Origin: Cystobasidiopsis lactophilus
Taxonomy: Eukaryota; Basidiomycota; Agaricostilbomycetes; Agaricostilbales; Chionosphaeraceae
Direction: 5' to 3'
DNA: 64,000 bases
Assembly: GCA_001599975.1 (NCBI GenBank)
Contig: BCIO01000004.1
Span: 1,215,434 to 1,279,433 of the forward strand
Shown: positions 11,220-22,583 of the stretch, piece by piece
Position numbering within the stretch: position 1 is the first letter of the stretch
Layout: the number at the start of each line of letters is the position of its first letter
The notes under the pieces: generated by a model
What the model saw: the letters and a program-made list of their open reading frames with translations, nothing else
The model's database searches: none
What the model was told of the DNA's origin: nothing
Translations under genes and position numbers: made by a program

Positions 11220-12101
11220 ATGGTGGCGATAGAGAGGAAGATGGTGCAAGCGACCAACACGCTGATCATCACCAACATCCCCAGCGAGCTGTACGACCAG
11301 CGCTCGATGGCCTCTCTGCGCGCTTTGTTCGCTTCCCACGGCGAAGTCAAGCTGTGGGCGCCGCTGAGGGCGTTTGGGCGGGTGCTGGCTGTGTACGCGG
11401 ATGTGCGGGAGGCGAAGGTGGCCAAGTCGGGGCTGGACCGGAGCGTGATTGAGGATGCCAACCCTGAGCAGGCCGAGATCCCAACGTAACGTCCTTCCCT
11501 GCCCTTAGCACTTATTCATCGTGCTCACATCGAGAGGAACGTTTACAGAGCGACTATCAGGGTGTACTACGGCAACCACACGCCGGAAGAATTGTTGCGG
11601 CCAGCAGCGGCGAATGTGCACCTGCCCGTGCCAGTGACCGACCGCAACTTCCTCATTTCCCCTCCCGGCTCGCCACCCGTGGACTGGGAGCAGATCAAGG
11701 AGGACCCGCCCAACACGGTCACGCTGGCCGACGATTTGATGCTGGCTCTACAAGAACTCGCTCTCCAACAGCAGCCTTCTGCCCCGGTGGCGGAGGCGGA
11801 CGAATCGATGGAAGTCGAGCAGCAGCAGCAGGAAACTTGGCAAGCCGATACGCTCCTCATTCAATCACCTGAGGACGCCTCGTTCCCCGCCGTTCTGGTT
11901 TCGGACACCCACGGGCCTGTGTCCGGGCAAGAGACGAACGGCATCACGCTGCTCAATACGCCTCAAGGCATTCGGAGGTCCCCATCACCTGCGCCACCGC
12001 CGATCAGCTTGGTCAAAGCGACGGTGGAAAGCATGAATGGCTCGAGCTATAGCAATGGCGCGAATGGGCGGATCACGCCGACTGCTCGACCTCCGCTTTG
12101 A
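11220..12101 (+). CDS. RCN1: Calcipressin (RCAN/Rcn1), calcineurin regulator
   Basis: Binds calcineurin and modulates its phosphatase activity in calcium signalling. Two exons (11220-11485 and 11549-12101) give 272 residues. The N-terminal half is an RRM-like domain (NTLIITNIPSEL, then GRVLAVYADVREA and ATIRVYYGNHTP). The conserved calcipressin core is FLISPPGSPPVDWEQ, the SP-repeat motif phosphorylated to control activity. A PxIxIT-like docking site is not obvious. The C-terminal half is low-complexity, with a Gln run and SP sites. A second ATG seven codons downstream is an equally good start. It follows ALG2 by 99 bp in the same direction. Confidence 0.9.
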
Positions 12102-12619
12102 TCTTCCAACTCTGGCATTTTGAATCACTTTTTCTGGCTGGTCGTCCATGTTCCAAAAGGTAATTGTCCAGTCTCTGCTTGTTCTCCTGCCTCTCCATCC
12201 TCTCCACAACCCGGAGCACCACCTCGTCCAGCGAGGAGCACGACCTTCTCCCCGTGCGCCTAAATGATGAGATCATGCCATTACAGACCTGTTCACGAGA
12301 GCCCCTTAAGAAAGGGCTCAAGGTTGAGACCTATTGCATTATTGCCTTTTACTCTGATTCGGTTCTTCTGCCATTTTGCTGCTTTTTGGAGTGCATGGTT
12401 GAACTGACATTTGCTTTGTCTTTTTGGGATCAATAGGGATTCCAGCAAGTGGTGCGGAGTGATGTTAATGTGCGTCGATGTCTTACAATAGCTAGCACAA
12501 CCAGCGAGCTGAAGAATGTTCGACAACACAGATCTTGACTGGGGACATCCTCTCAGCCCGACTTTTCTGTTCCAACAATCGTTCGATGTTCGCTTTGAAA
12601 ACACTTTGGAGAGCACAAG
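12102..12619. other. Spacer and possible leader of the intron-module array
   Basis: This stretch contains the calcipressin 3' UTR and the sequence before the first array module. No open frame here continues convincingly into the array. If the array is transcribed from the plus strand, its promoter and first exon should lie in the second half of this stretch. Confidence 0.4.
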
Positions 12620-13810
12620 GTGGGTCGCTTCGCAATATATTAGCTCTCAAGGATCTGAGCTCTCACATTGGACTTGGCCCACAGATGAAAATCGGCCTAC
12701 ACTTTCTTTCTTCTTTTCGCGTTGGCTTGCTCTTCGATTGAAAGAGTGTTGTGTAGGATAGGTGCGCATTGCCCTGCCCCAGCTGCACCTGAACGTAGCT
12801 GATGACGCAAATCATGAGCGCACAGTTGTGTCTTGATTCTATCTGCCACGCCTCTGTACACCAAGTGCCTCCTCATCTCGGATGATAAAGAAAAGGTGAG
12901 GAGACCGACCACTTTAGATGGCCATTGATGGTGATCCAGAACTTTGGCGTGCTCTTTACAGCTCTTCCGTGGCCCTTTCTCCTCATTCGACATAATGCCC
13001 TGCCTATTGGAGAGAAGCTGGACAGAAGGTGGGCCGAGGTCCTTACTGTAGCTCGTTACTCTTCTGAGCTAACGTTTCAACTTCCTTTGATGCCCCCAGA
13101 GATGCGACCTCGTCTTCTCGCCCTCCACTCTCTCTTCCAACTTGTGAAGAGGGATGCGCTATGCAATGATGTAACGATATCACGAAGGTGGGCTTGCTTT
13201 CTCCCTTTAGAGCGCCGTCTCTAACTTCAAAAGGACACCACAGACTTTCAAACCCTACGCCCCTTGCCTCCCCTCTTACCGCCCTTCCTTCCTTCTTTGC
13301 GGCAAGCGCATCTTTCGATCAAGCATTATCAAGTGAAAAGGTGGGTCGCTGCGAACCAATTAGACCCTGCCGGTCTGAGCTTATCCTTGACGACCACAGT
13401 CCGGTCGCCTTACACTGCCTTTCTTCTTTCGCATTCGCTCGGGGTCTGAAAGATACCTATCGAGCACGATCAGGTGCGCGCTGCCTTGCCTTAGCTGCTC
13501 GAGTCCTTGTAGCTGAGTTCGTGGGCCGCGCACAGAACTGCTTGGTTCTGACTGCCAGTCCTCTTTGTTCCTACCGTGTTCTAAGACGACGGTCGGGCAT
13601 ATGAGAAGGTGGGCGGCTCAATCTCTTTAGATGGCCAAAATGATGACCATCTCAACTTTTGCTGCCACCGTGTCCACAGACTCCGAACGGCCTACCTTCC
13701 TCTTTCGCTCCTTGCTCTTCATCGGTAGAGGCAACTAGACTTCGAGGTGGGCGAGATCCTTGCTATAGCTCGGTATCCTCTGAGCTTTGCTCCTCTATCG
13801 TGCCTCACAG
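12620..13810 (+). repeat. First copy of the 9-module higher-order repeat
   Basis: This holds modules 1-9. It corresponds module by module to 13915-15093, offset by about 1.28 kb. Identity is highest from the AG before each GT through the stem-loop (for example a 40-bp identical stretch starting at 12761 and 14050, and about 50 bp starting at 13176) and lowest in the last 20-25 nt before each AG. Confidence 0.75.
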
Positions 13811-13914
13811 AGATGCGCCACCCTTTCACGCCTTGCCCTTTGCCTTCCTACACTCTTCACGACGGCCATGACACGAACTCGATTTCACTTCTGACACACT
13901 TTCGAGAGCATAAG

Positions 13915-15232
13915 GTGGGTTGCTCGGCAGTTCGTTAGCTCTCAAGGATCTGAGTTAGCTTATTCCGGGTGCCCATAGGATTCATATCGGCCTACACTTT
14001 CGTTCTTTATTTCGCGTTGGCTCGCTCTTGGATTGAAGTGTGGCGCATAGGTGCGCATTGCCCTGCCCCAGCTGCACCTGAACGTAGCTTACGTCGTCGG
14101 CGTCATTGCACAGTTGTGCCATGATTCTATCTCCAACTCCTCTGTACACCAAGTGTCTCCTCATTTCGGACGACAACGAGAAAGGTGAGGAGACCGACCA
14201 CTTTAGATGGCCGTTGATGGTGATCTAAGTAGCCAGGGAACCTCCTCACAGCTCTTACGCGGATCTTGTTCCTCATTCCTCGCAATACCTTGCCTACTGA
14301 AGCGAAGTTGGACAGGAGGTGGGTTGAGGTCCCTACTGTAGCTCATTACTCTTCTGAGCTGACACAGGGCCTTTGAGGCCCGCAGAGGTGCGACCTCTTC
14401 TCCTCGCCCTCCACTCTCTCTTCCAACTTCCTGAAGAGGGGTGCGATATGAGTAACGATATCACGAAGGTGGGCTTGCTTTCTCCCTTTAGAGCGCCGTC
14501 TCTAACTTCATTGAAGGTTTCTCACAGACTTTCAAACCTTATGCACCTTGCGTCCCTCTTACCGCCCCACCTTCCTTCTTTTAAAGGAAGCGCATCGTTC
14601 GATCAAGCATCAGAGGGTAGAAAGGTGGGCCGCTGCGAACCCATTAGACCCTGCCCGTCTGAGCTTATTTTCGATGACCACAGTTCTGTCGCCTTACACT
14701 GCCTTTCTTCTTTCGCACTCGCTCGGGGTCTGAAAGATACCTATCGCGCACGATTAGGTGCGCGCTGTCTTGCCTTAGCTGCTCGAGTCCTTGTAGCTGA
14801 GTTGGAAGATACTCGCACAGAATTGCTTGGTTCTGACTGCCAGTCCTCTTTGTTCCTACCATGTCCTAAGACGACGGTCGGTCATATGAGAAGGTGGGCG
14901 GCTCGATCACTTTAGATGGCCAATTGATGACCATCTCGACTTTTTCCGTCAACCTGTCCACAGACTCCGAATGGCCTACCTTCCTCTTTGGCTCCTCGCT
15001 CTTCATCGGTAGAGACAACTAGACTTCGAGGTGAGCGAGATCTTTATCATAGCTCGGTATCCTCTGAGCTTCGTGAGGATTTTCGCCTCACAGAGATGCG
15101 GCATCCTTTCACGCCTTGCCCTTTGCCTTCCTACACTTCTTAGCGACGGCCATGACACGAAATTACGAAGGTGAGATAGCCTCCTCACCTTAGAGCGCTG
15201 CCTCTGAGCCATGGGACATGATATGCTCACAG
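13915..15232 (+). repeat. Second copy of the higher-order repeat, with a tenth module
   Basis: Modules 10-18 repeat modules 1-9. Module 19 (15171-15232) resembles modules 5 and 14, which completes a five-type series. The spacer blocks matching 13244-13746 have conserved lengths (97, 74, 73 and 67 bp in both copies), while others carry small indels that are not multiples of three. Confidence 0.7.
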
Positions 15233-15419
15233 CCTTCCATGCCTCCTGGGTCTTCAGTTCTTGGCCCTGTCTCATACTTTGTCACACTTTGTTGTATACT
15301 TCCACACATCCTCATAGCATCTGCATAGCATCCCCGGTCGTTCTTACCACTTCTACTTTTCCCAAAATTTTGTAGCGAGAGCGAGCAACAAGTCTTGCCC
15401 GCAAACAATTCAAAGGGCC

Positions 15420-16107
15420 ATGGCCTCTCGAGCTGCTCGCCGAGCGACGCAGCAGCAGCGTCCGCCCCAAGTGCAAGCCCAAGCCTCGCGGTCCACGGTG
15501 AACGACGTGCCGTACACGCTGCACGTCCGCTCCACGCCGAACAATTTGCACTTGACCCTCGCCGTCGCCTCCCGCCTCTCCCCCGCCTGGCCGCACTCGC
15601 TCAACAGCCAAACCAGCACCAGCAAGCGCCTGGCCGGACGGGTCGTGTGCGCTCTGTCGCCTGGCCAATTGGGCGTGAAAGGGGCCAACCGGGGCTCGTT
15701 CGAGGCTGGCACCAGGGCTTGCTTGACCATGTTCGACCGCATCAAGTTCATCAACAAGCGCTTCGCCGATAAGTCCAAGTGGGCCGACGACCAGCTGGCC
15801 GAGTTCAAGGCGCAGAGCGAGGACAGCAAGGCTTTTCCAAAGTGAGCCCCTCGCTACCTTTTATGAGTTTCCCCAAGTCTGGTTTCCCATATGTATGCTT
15901 TGCGGCGATCACAGGGGCATCAAAGAAGCGCCGGCCATCAATAGCTTGACCGTCGCGCTCAGCGGCTTCGGGCCGGGCAGGGAGGCCTTGCACGCCGCCC
16001 TCATCTCCAACCAAGGCTCGCAGGTCCGGGGCTTGATCACTTCTTTGCAAGACTGCACGCCCATCAAGATTGGAGGGTCCAAGCCGGAGAAGCGGAGGAT
16101 CCTCTGA
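15420..16107 (+). CDS. MRPS11: Mitochondrial small-subunit ribosomal protein uS11m
   Basis: A component of the mitochondrial 37S/28S ribosomal subunit platform. Two exons (15420-15841 and 15915-16107) encode 204 residues. The N terminus is rich in Arg, Ala and Ser and lacks acidic residues, as expected of a mitochondrial targeting sequence. The uS11 fold is seen in YTLHVRSTPNNLHLTLA and GVKGANRGSFEAGTRA, and the family C terminus is INSLTVALSGFGPGREALHA, VRGLITSLQDCTPIKIGG and a basic tail KPEKRRIL. It is longer than bacterial S11 because of the presequence and an insertion around residues 115-145, as in other fungi. Confidence 0.9.
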
Positions 16108-16807
16108 ATAATGGTCTCTTGCTTTTTTGGGGTTTGGACAAAGCTCGGGGGGTGGAAGTGAGCAGCGTGAGTCGGAAAGCCTCCTATAGCCCTTGACGAG
16201 GCTAAAAGATTGGTCGCCACGCACAGAAGCGATCCGTGGTCACTTTGCTGGCCTCACGAGCTTGCAAGTCGCTCCTGCATAATCTTGCGGCTGCGCTAGG
16301 TGGGTCGAACTGCACCTTTTGAGATATTGACCTGGCTCAACAAAGCATGGGTTCTGCCCACAGGCCGCATATGATTTACAGCCACCATCTCCGTCAAGCA
16401 CGTCGGCTTGCAAGGCTTGGCCCAAGTCTCCAGCAAGCCTTCGCCTGCACGCCGTTCCGCCTCGCCACCGAGACGCTGGTCCTTCTGGCTACCCTAGAGT
16501 GTGGTACAGAGATGGCTCCTCACGCCGATAGGGCATGGCAAATGGGCTAGAAGGCGTCATTAGGAAGGGCTGAGATCGCAGAGAGCCGTCTTAGAATTTG
16601 CATCTATCGTTCAATCAAGACGCTTTCCAGTTATCGCATCCCTCTGCACGTTGTCAGTTTTCAGTCTAAGTTCCTTCGTTACCGCCACTGCCATCCGCAG
16701 ACCTTCCCAAGCTCGAGAAGGCGGCACTTGCACCTTGACCACCCGCAGCCGCCTCACGGTCCGGCGAAAGCTCGCATGATCTGACCGTTCTCGCATCGTC
16801 AGGGAGC
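16108..16807. other. Intergenic spacer
   Basis: This 700-bp gap between two plus-strand genes holds the uS11m 3' UTR and the MOT1 promoter. A minus-strand segment near 16300 has a weak resemblance to a tRNA T-arm but no matching acceptor or anticodon arm. I see no supported gene. Confidence 0.4.
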
Positions 16808-19800
16808 ATGACGACCCGCTTAGACCGGCTCATCAAGCTCTTGAGCACCGGCTCGACGCCCTCCATCCGCAATGCCGCAGCAAAACAACTCGGCTCCATC
16901 GTGCACGCCGCGCCCTCCTCCTCTGCTGCTCACCGGCTGACGGCAACGGCGCTCGAGCCAGAGCTGTGGGAGGAGGTCATCTCTTTGCTCGGCAAGGTCC
17001 TGCCTTTGCTCTCGGCCAAGTCGCTGGAAACTCGAGCGGCCGCCGGCCTCGCTTTCGAGGAGATCTCCAAGCACGCCGGGCTTTGGACCCCGCCTCCAGC
17101 TTTGGTGGAAGAAGAAGAGCACTTGAACGAGGACGGGGACATCATCGTCAAGCCGCAGCGCCCCAAGCCAGACGTCCCAGCGGGCCTCCTCAAGCTCGAG
17201 GACTTCAATCTCGCCAGCGTGCTCTCGACCGGCGTCAAGCTCCTCGGCTCCGCTGGCACCGAATACCACTCTGCCCACCCGCCCCCATCGCCGGCCAAGC
17301 GCAAGAGCAGCACTTTCTCCAACTTTGGCGACAGCTTTGGCCTCGACGATGCCGCCGCCGCCTCGGAGTTTGGGGGCTGGGACGAGGACTTGGACGAGGA
17401 CTTCTTGCCGCCCGCTGATCAAGCTGGCTCTTCAAAGGGCAAGCAGGCGGAAGGGCGGGACTTGTCCGGGTTGAGCGCGAGGGAGAGGAACGCGCTCAAG
17501 AGGAAGCGCAAGGCCGGCCCAGAGACCGTCAGCGAGAAGTATGGCCCTCTCCCTTCTATACTTTAAAGTATAAAAACGCTGAAGTCCTTGCAGGGCACCG
17601 AAAGTGGCCAAGACTGAAGTCAAGACCGAAGCTGTGGAAGACTCGGGCCCGGTGGTCATCGCTCACAAGCCCAAGGCCAACAAGGTCGAGCTCGAAGATG
17701 GTGGCGCATCAGTCTCACCAGTCTCCGAATTCGCCACGGACCCGCATCTCTGGCCCTTCTTAAAAATCTCTGACCGCCTCTCGCACTCGCTCGCCGACCC
17801 AGTGTGGGAAACCCGCCACGGCGCCCTCCTTGGCTTGACGGCCCTGCTCCGCTCTCAAGGCCAATACGCCGCTTTCACTGTGGGCCATAGCCAGGCCGAC
17901 AATTGGAGGGATCAAGCGGCCTGGTCGGCGGATCTAGCTGTCAGGCTCATCACCCTGCTTTGCCTCGATCGCTTCGGCGACTATGTGGGCGACACGGTGC
18001 GGGCTCCAGTCAGGGAAGAAGGAGCAACGTGCTTGGCAGAGCTGGTTAAGCTGCTGCCCGAGTATCAGGTGGAGGCCGTGCGCACCATCTTGGAGGACAT
18101 GGTCAGGCAGGACCGCATTGCCGTGCCCACCTCCTCGAGGCGCACCCACATTTGGGAGGTCAGGCATGCGGCACTCAACGGCTTGAAGGCGCTGGTGCAA
18201 GATCGGCCGGAAGGCGTCAACAACCCTGCCGAGCTTGCCAAGCTCGTCGAGGTCGCTACTCTGGGGTAGGTCGCCTCCACCTTTATCCCTTCGCTAGGAT
18301 TAGCTTTTGAAGACGCTTTCACTACAGACTCAAGGGCCATGACGACGACGTTCGCTTGGCGGCGGCAGAAACGCTGCAACCAGTGGTCGCGGACCTGGTG
18401 TCCAAGGCGCCAGCTTCGGTGCCCGGCCTCTTGGAAACCCTGGTAGCCTGCCTGACCGAGATGAAGGACGACCTATCGACATCTGTGGGCAGCGTCATGG
18501 TCCTCCTGTCCTCCCTTCTGTCCTACGCCGAAACCATGTCGGCTTTCACCTCGTCGCACTCGCTCAAATCGGTTCTGGTCCTGTGCTACCCCTTCTTCCG
18601 ACACACCATCTCCAGCGTGCGCCATTCTGTCCTCGTCATGCTTCGCCTTCTACTCTCGCAGTCCGTGGCGGCGAGCCTGGTGGACAACGACTTGCTCTCG
18701 CTTCTTTTCCAGAACGTCCTGCTGGAGGAGAAGCCCGCCATCTCCGACCTGTCTCTCACAGCAGCCATGGAAGCTCTTCACCTGCTTCCGTCTGTGGAAT
18801 CGACCGAGCCGGCTCTGGCGCGATGGCTGGCTCTCATGATGACGCCGATTGGCCAGCAGCTCGATGCAACGCTGTTTTTTCGACCTGAAGGGGCGTACGG
18901 CATCGGTCTCGCAGCAGATGCTCATCAGGTGGACAAGAGCATGCTCAACCAAGACTTGGCCTTAATCAGCGAGGAGCGCATCGTCTGGTCAAGGCTCAAG
19001 CTGGTGCGCTTCCTTGGCGTGGTGCAGAGCAAGTTTCCACCGGTCAAGCAAGACCAGCTCTTCCTCCCTGCTATCGGCGCTTTCTTGAATTCAGCCTCAG
19101 CGTTCCAACGCTATATGGCCGCCACGATGGTGTGCGAGTGGCTTGCAGCCGAACCTGGGCCGCCAAGCATCTCTTTGGCGCCGCTTACTGCGCAACTGGA
19201 CACCCTTATCTCTTCTAATCCTCCATCCTACGTCGAACTTCAACCTTCTCTCTCAATCCTTCAGGTCGACGTGAATGCTTTGAGCGCCGTTCTCGCCAAG
19301 GCCAAGATTCACCCAACACCCTCGCCTCTTCTGGACCAGCATGCTCAAGCGCTACTCTCTGCGGCGACTGCAACCCCATCCAAATCTAATTCCAAGCTGT
19401 CAGAATGCACCCAGAGGCTTCAGTCCTCCTTGGGAAGCTACACGTCTGCACGGGACCGGCTAAATGTTTTTGTCGACGCGGCCGTCTCTGGAGCTCTCGT
19501 CAGCGCTGGCAGCATTCCAGCCAAGCTCAGTCCGTTAATCAAGGCCCTAATGGGAAGCATCAAGGTCCGTGGCTCTTTTTTTCCTCCCCATGCCTTCTCA
19601 CATAGTGGTGAGCAGGCCGAAGCGATCGCTGCACGCCAGCAGCAATCGGCCAAAGCTATGGCGCAGTTCTTGCACCTTTGCAACCTGAAATCAGCAGAGC
19701 TCAAGACCAACCCGACCGACAAGATCGTCAAGAACCTCTGCAGCTGCTTGTGTGGCGAAGGGCGACCCAAGCCGGATGAAGAGCCCGAGACAGGCATCGT

Positions 19801-22476
19801 CTCCCTCTTGCCTGAACCCGCAGACAACACCGCCGCATCAAAGAAGACCATAGGCTCAGATGCAACCGCGTCGCCTGTTTCGTACGGTCGTCGTGGCGCC
19901 GAGAGTGCCTTCCTGGCTCTCTCCGAGGTCTTCGGCTCTGACATTTTCACCTCGCTCCCCACTCTTTGGGGGCTCTGCACGTGCGATCTGTTGGCTTTCA
20001 CCCTTGAATCTGGTGCGTACACTGCTCTCCGCGATCTTCACTCGCTCCCGACTGATGTCTCTTCCTGCAGCCCCGTTGGCATCGAGCGCGGTCGTCCTAG
20101 ACAACTGCCTTCTCCTATCTCTTATCATTCCGACCTTATCTCCAACTCTAGCTTGCACTCAGCTGGAAGGGGACAGCGTTTGGGCCAAGCTCAAACTCGT
20201 CTTGCAGTCTTCATCCCCGGTCCTCCGGAATGCTGCTGCGGTCTCCATTGCCGCACTTTGTGACTTCTTGCCAGAGTCCGGACTACGGTTCGTGGTCGAG
20301 CAAGTGCTACCGAGCTTTGACGACGCGACATCGGTGGCCAGTCGGCGCGGTGCAACGGAGGTCGCATTCTGTGAGCTTATTCACCTGCGCCCCATGCTCA
20401 TTGCTGATGTAAATGACCCCAGTGCTGGTCAATCGACTGGACCTGAAGATTCTGCCATACCTTATCTTCTTCATCGCGCCCATGCTAGGACGCATGACCG
20501 ACTCGGATTCGGCTGTGCGACTCCTTGCCACCCAGACATTTGCTTCCTTGGTCAAGCTGGTACCTCTGGAAGCTGGGGCACCCACTCCTCCTGGATTCTC
20601 TGCCGACATCTTGGCCAAGCGTGACGAGCAGCGCAACTTCATCAGGCAGCTGATCGACGGCAGCAAGGCTGAACAGTACAAGATCCCCATCAAAATCGCC
20701 GTCGATCTTCGGCATTATCAAATGGAGGGTGTCAATTGGCTGGCCTTTCTCGTCAAGTTCCAGCTGCACGGCATCCTATGCGATGGTGCGCCAAATCCTG
20801 TGATTCGAGATTTGAGCCGTCTCACGAAGGTCTCTCAGACATGGGTCTCGGCAAGACCTTGCAAACCATCGTTATTCTGGCCAGTATCATCCACGAGCGC
20901 CGCGAGGCCAAGCAGCCTCATCTCACTAGCCTTGTGATTTGCCCGCCAACTCTGGCCGGCCATTGGCTGCACGAGCTCTCCACCTACGTCGACGGCATCC
21001 GAGCGGCGCAGTATACCGGCTCAAAAGCTGAGCGAGCGGCTGTCCTATCCCGCTTAAAGCAGACCGACGTGCTCGTTATGTCGTACGATGTGGCGCGCAA
21101 CGACGGCGCTGTGCTGCAGAAGCACAACTATCTGTTCATTGTCCTAGACGAGGGCCATATCATCAAGAACGCCAAGTCGCAACTCTCTCAGCAGATCAAG
21201 AAGCTCAGCGGTCAACACCGGCTGATTTTGAGCGGGACGCCGGTTCAGAACCACGTCCTCGAAGTTTGGTCACTCTTCGACTTTCTCATGCCCGGCTTCT
21301 TGGGCGACGAGAAGTCGTTCAACGACAAGTACAGCAAGAAGATCGCGTCAAGTCGGAATGCCAAGGCTTCAAGCAAAGAGGAAGAAGCGGGTGCGAATCT
21401 TTGCTCGCCTTCCCTGATGAACCGGCCTAATTCTTTTCGACCCCAGGTATCATGGCCTTGGAATCACTCCACAAGCAGATCCTGCCCTTCTTGCTGAGAC
21501 GGCTGAAAGAAGACGTCTTGGACGATTTGCCACCCAAGATCATTCAAGACTTCCACGCCCAGCTTTCCCCATTGCAGCGCCGGCTTTACGACAAGGCCTC
21601 AAGCAACAGCGGCTCTTCGAACGGGGCCGCCAAAGAGCACGTCTTCCAATCCCTTCAGTACCTCCGAAAGCTGGTCAACCACCCGCTCCTTGTCATGTCA
21701 CCGGAAGACATAGCCAGCTCTGGCGAGAACTTGCACGACCTGTCACAAGCGCCAAAGCTCCAAGCTCTCCGTCAGATCCTTTTGGACTGCGGTATTGGCG
21801 AGGCACCGGTCAAGCAAGAGGCGCTGGAAGACGAAGAACCGGTCGCGCCTCACCGCGTGCTCATCTTTGCCCAGATGAAGCAGATGCTCGACCTCATCGA
21901 AACCGACCTGTTCGCTGCTCACATGCCCTCAGTCACTTACATGCGGCTCGACGGCGCCACGCCTGCCCACCAGCGCCACCCTCTGGTCCAGCGCTTCAAC
22001 TCGGACCCGTCCATCGACTGCCTCTTGCTGACGACCCACGTCGGCGGCCTGGGCTTAACTTTGACCGGCGCTGACACCGTCATTTTCGTGGAGCACGACT
22101 GGAACCCGACTAAGGACTTGCAGGCCATGGACCGAGCACATCGTCTAGGTCAAAAGCGCGTGGTCAACGTCTATCGCCTCATCATGAAAGACACCATCGA
22201 GGAGAAGATCATGGGGTGCGTCCTCTTTCCTGCTACTAGATCTGTGGGTCTTAAGGCCAATTCTGTTCGCACAGGCTCCAAAAGTTCAAGACCAACATTG
22301 CATCTTCGGTGGTGAACGAGGACAATGCTGGGCTTGGCAGCATGGATACCGACCAAGTGCTGGATCTCTTCGACACGGGTGACGACGTGGGTGCTTCAAA
22401 GAAGCCGGCAGAGGGCAAGATGACGCGGAAAGCGTTGCTGGACAGCTTGGGCGAGATTGAGGAAGAGGACTACTGA
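16808..22476 (+). CDS. MOT1: MOT1/BTAF1, TBP-displacing Swi2/Snf2 ATPase
   Basis: Removes TATA-binding protein from DNA in an ATP-dependent reaction and so redistributes TBP between promoters. Nine exons (16808-17538, 17594-18265, 18328-19564, 19616-20012, 20071-20370, 20423-20785, 20839-21390, 21447-22215, 22275-22476) give about 1,740 residues, against 1,867 in yeast. The N-terminal two thirds are HEAT repeats (MTTRLDRLIKLLSTGST at the start, WETRHGALLGL and WEVRHAALNGLKAL within). The ATPase begins at LRHYQMEGVNWLAFL, with Walker A DMGLGKTLQ, Walker B DEGH, SGTPVQN and, in the C-terminal lobe, LTTHVGGLGLTLTGADTVIF and AMDRAHRLGQKRVVNVYR. The 51-bp intron at 19565 is a multiple of three but is supported by alignment to the family. 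Confidence 0.95.
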
Positions 22477-22583
22477 ATCATTGCATTGCATTTGGCTTGG
22501 CTACAAGGACCACAAATTGTTGAGGTCCTCTGATAATCCGACGCCCGAGGAAGCTGGAGAAAGTTTGGGAAGGGACAGCGACC

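Larger units (their letters stand above)
12620..15232 (+). repeat. Array of 19 intron-like modules (about 140 bp each), possible spliced non-coding or decayed gene
   Basis: Nineteen GT...AG segments of 56-71 bp start at 12620, 12762, 12896, 13029, 13188, 13341, 13474, 13609, 13747, 13915, 14051, 14185, 14319, 14469, 14625, 14758, 14894, 15031 and 15171. Each starts AGGTGNG, has a YAG 21-24 nt from its first base, usually a short stem-loop just after that, and ends CACAG or similar. The pyrimidine-rich blocks between them are 67-104 bp. All 5' and 3' ends fit the splice consensus of the genes around, so a 20-exon plus-strand transcript is the simplest reading. No frame runs across the blocks without stops or phase changes, so a protein product is not supported. 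Modules of the same type recur every five positions. Confidence 0.7.

Noticed and set aside
13188-14915. Long ORFs inside the array (for example 13188-13604 and 14373-14915) as proteins
   Set aside because: They run through predicted introns and owe their length to pyrimidine-rich sequence with few stop words. Spliced frames meet shared stops such as TAA in the blocks ending near 13187 and 14468.
12620-15193. The 21-24 nt GT...YAG pieces as mini-introns
   Set aside because: They are far shorter than any other intron in the window, and the sequence between them and the next CACAG diverges fast between duplicates, as an intron tail would. The 56-71 bp reading matches local introns.
12620-15232. 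Array as a box C/D snoRNA host gene
   Set aside because: Intronic snoRNAs need RTGATGA near the 5' end and CTGA near the 3' end about 60-90 nt apart. TGATGA occurs in only a few modules and not at a fixed place, and the introns are too short.
16240-16330. tRNA-like T-arm on the minus strand
   Set aside because: The loop has a GTTCGA-like core but the stem length is wrong and no acceptor, D or anticodon arm fits.
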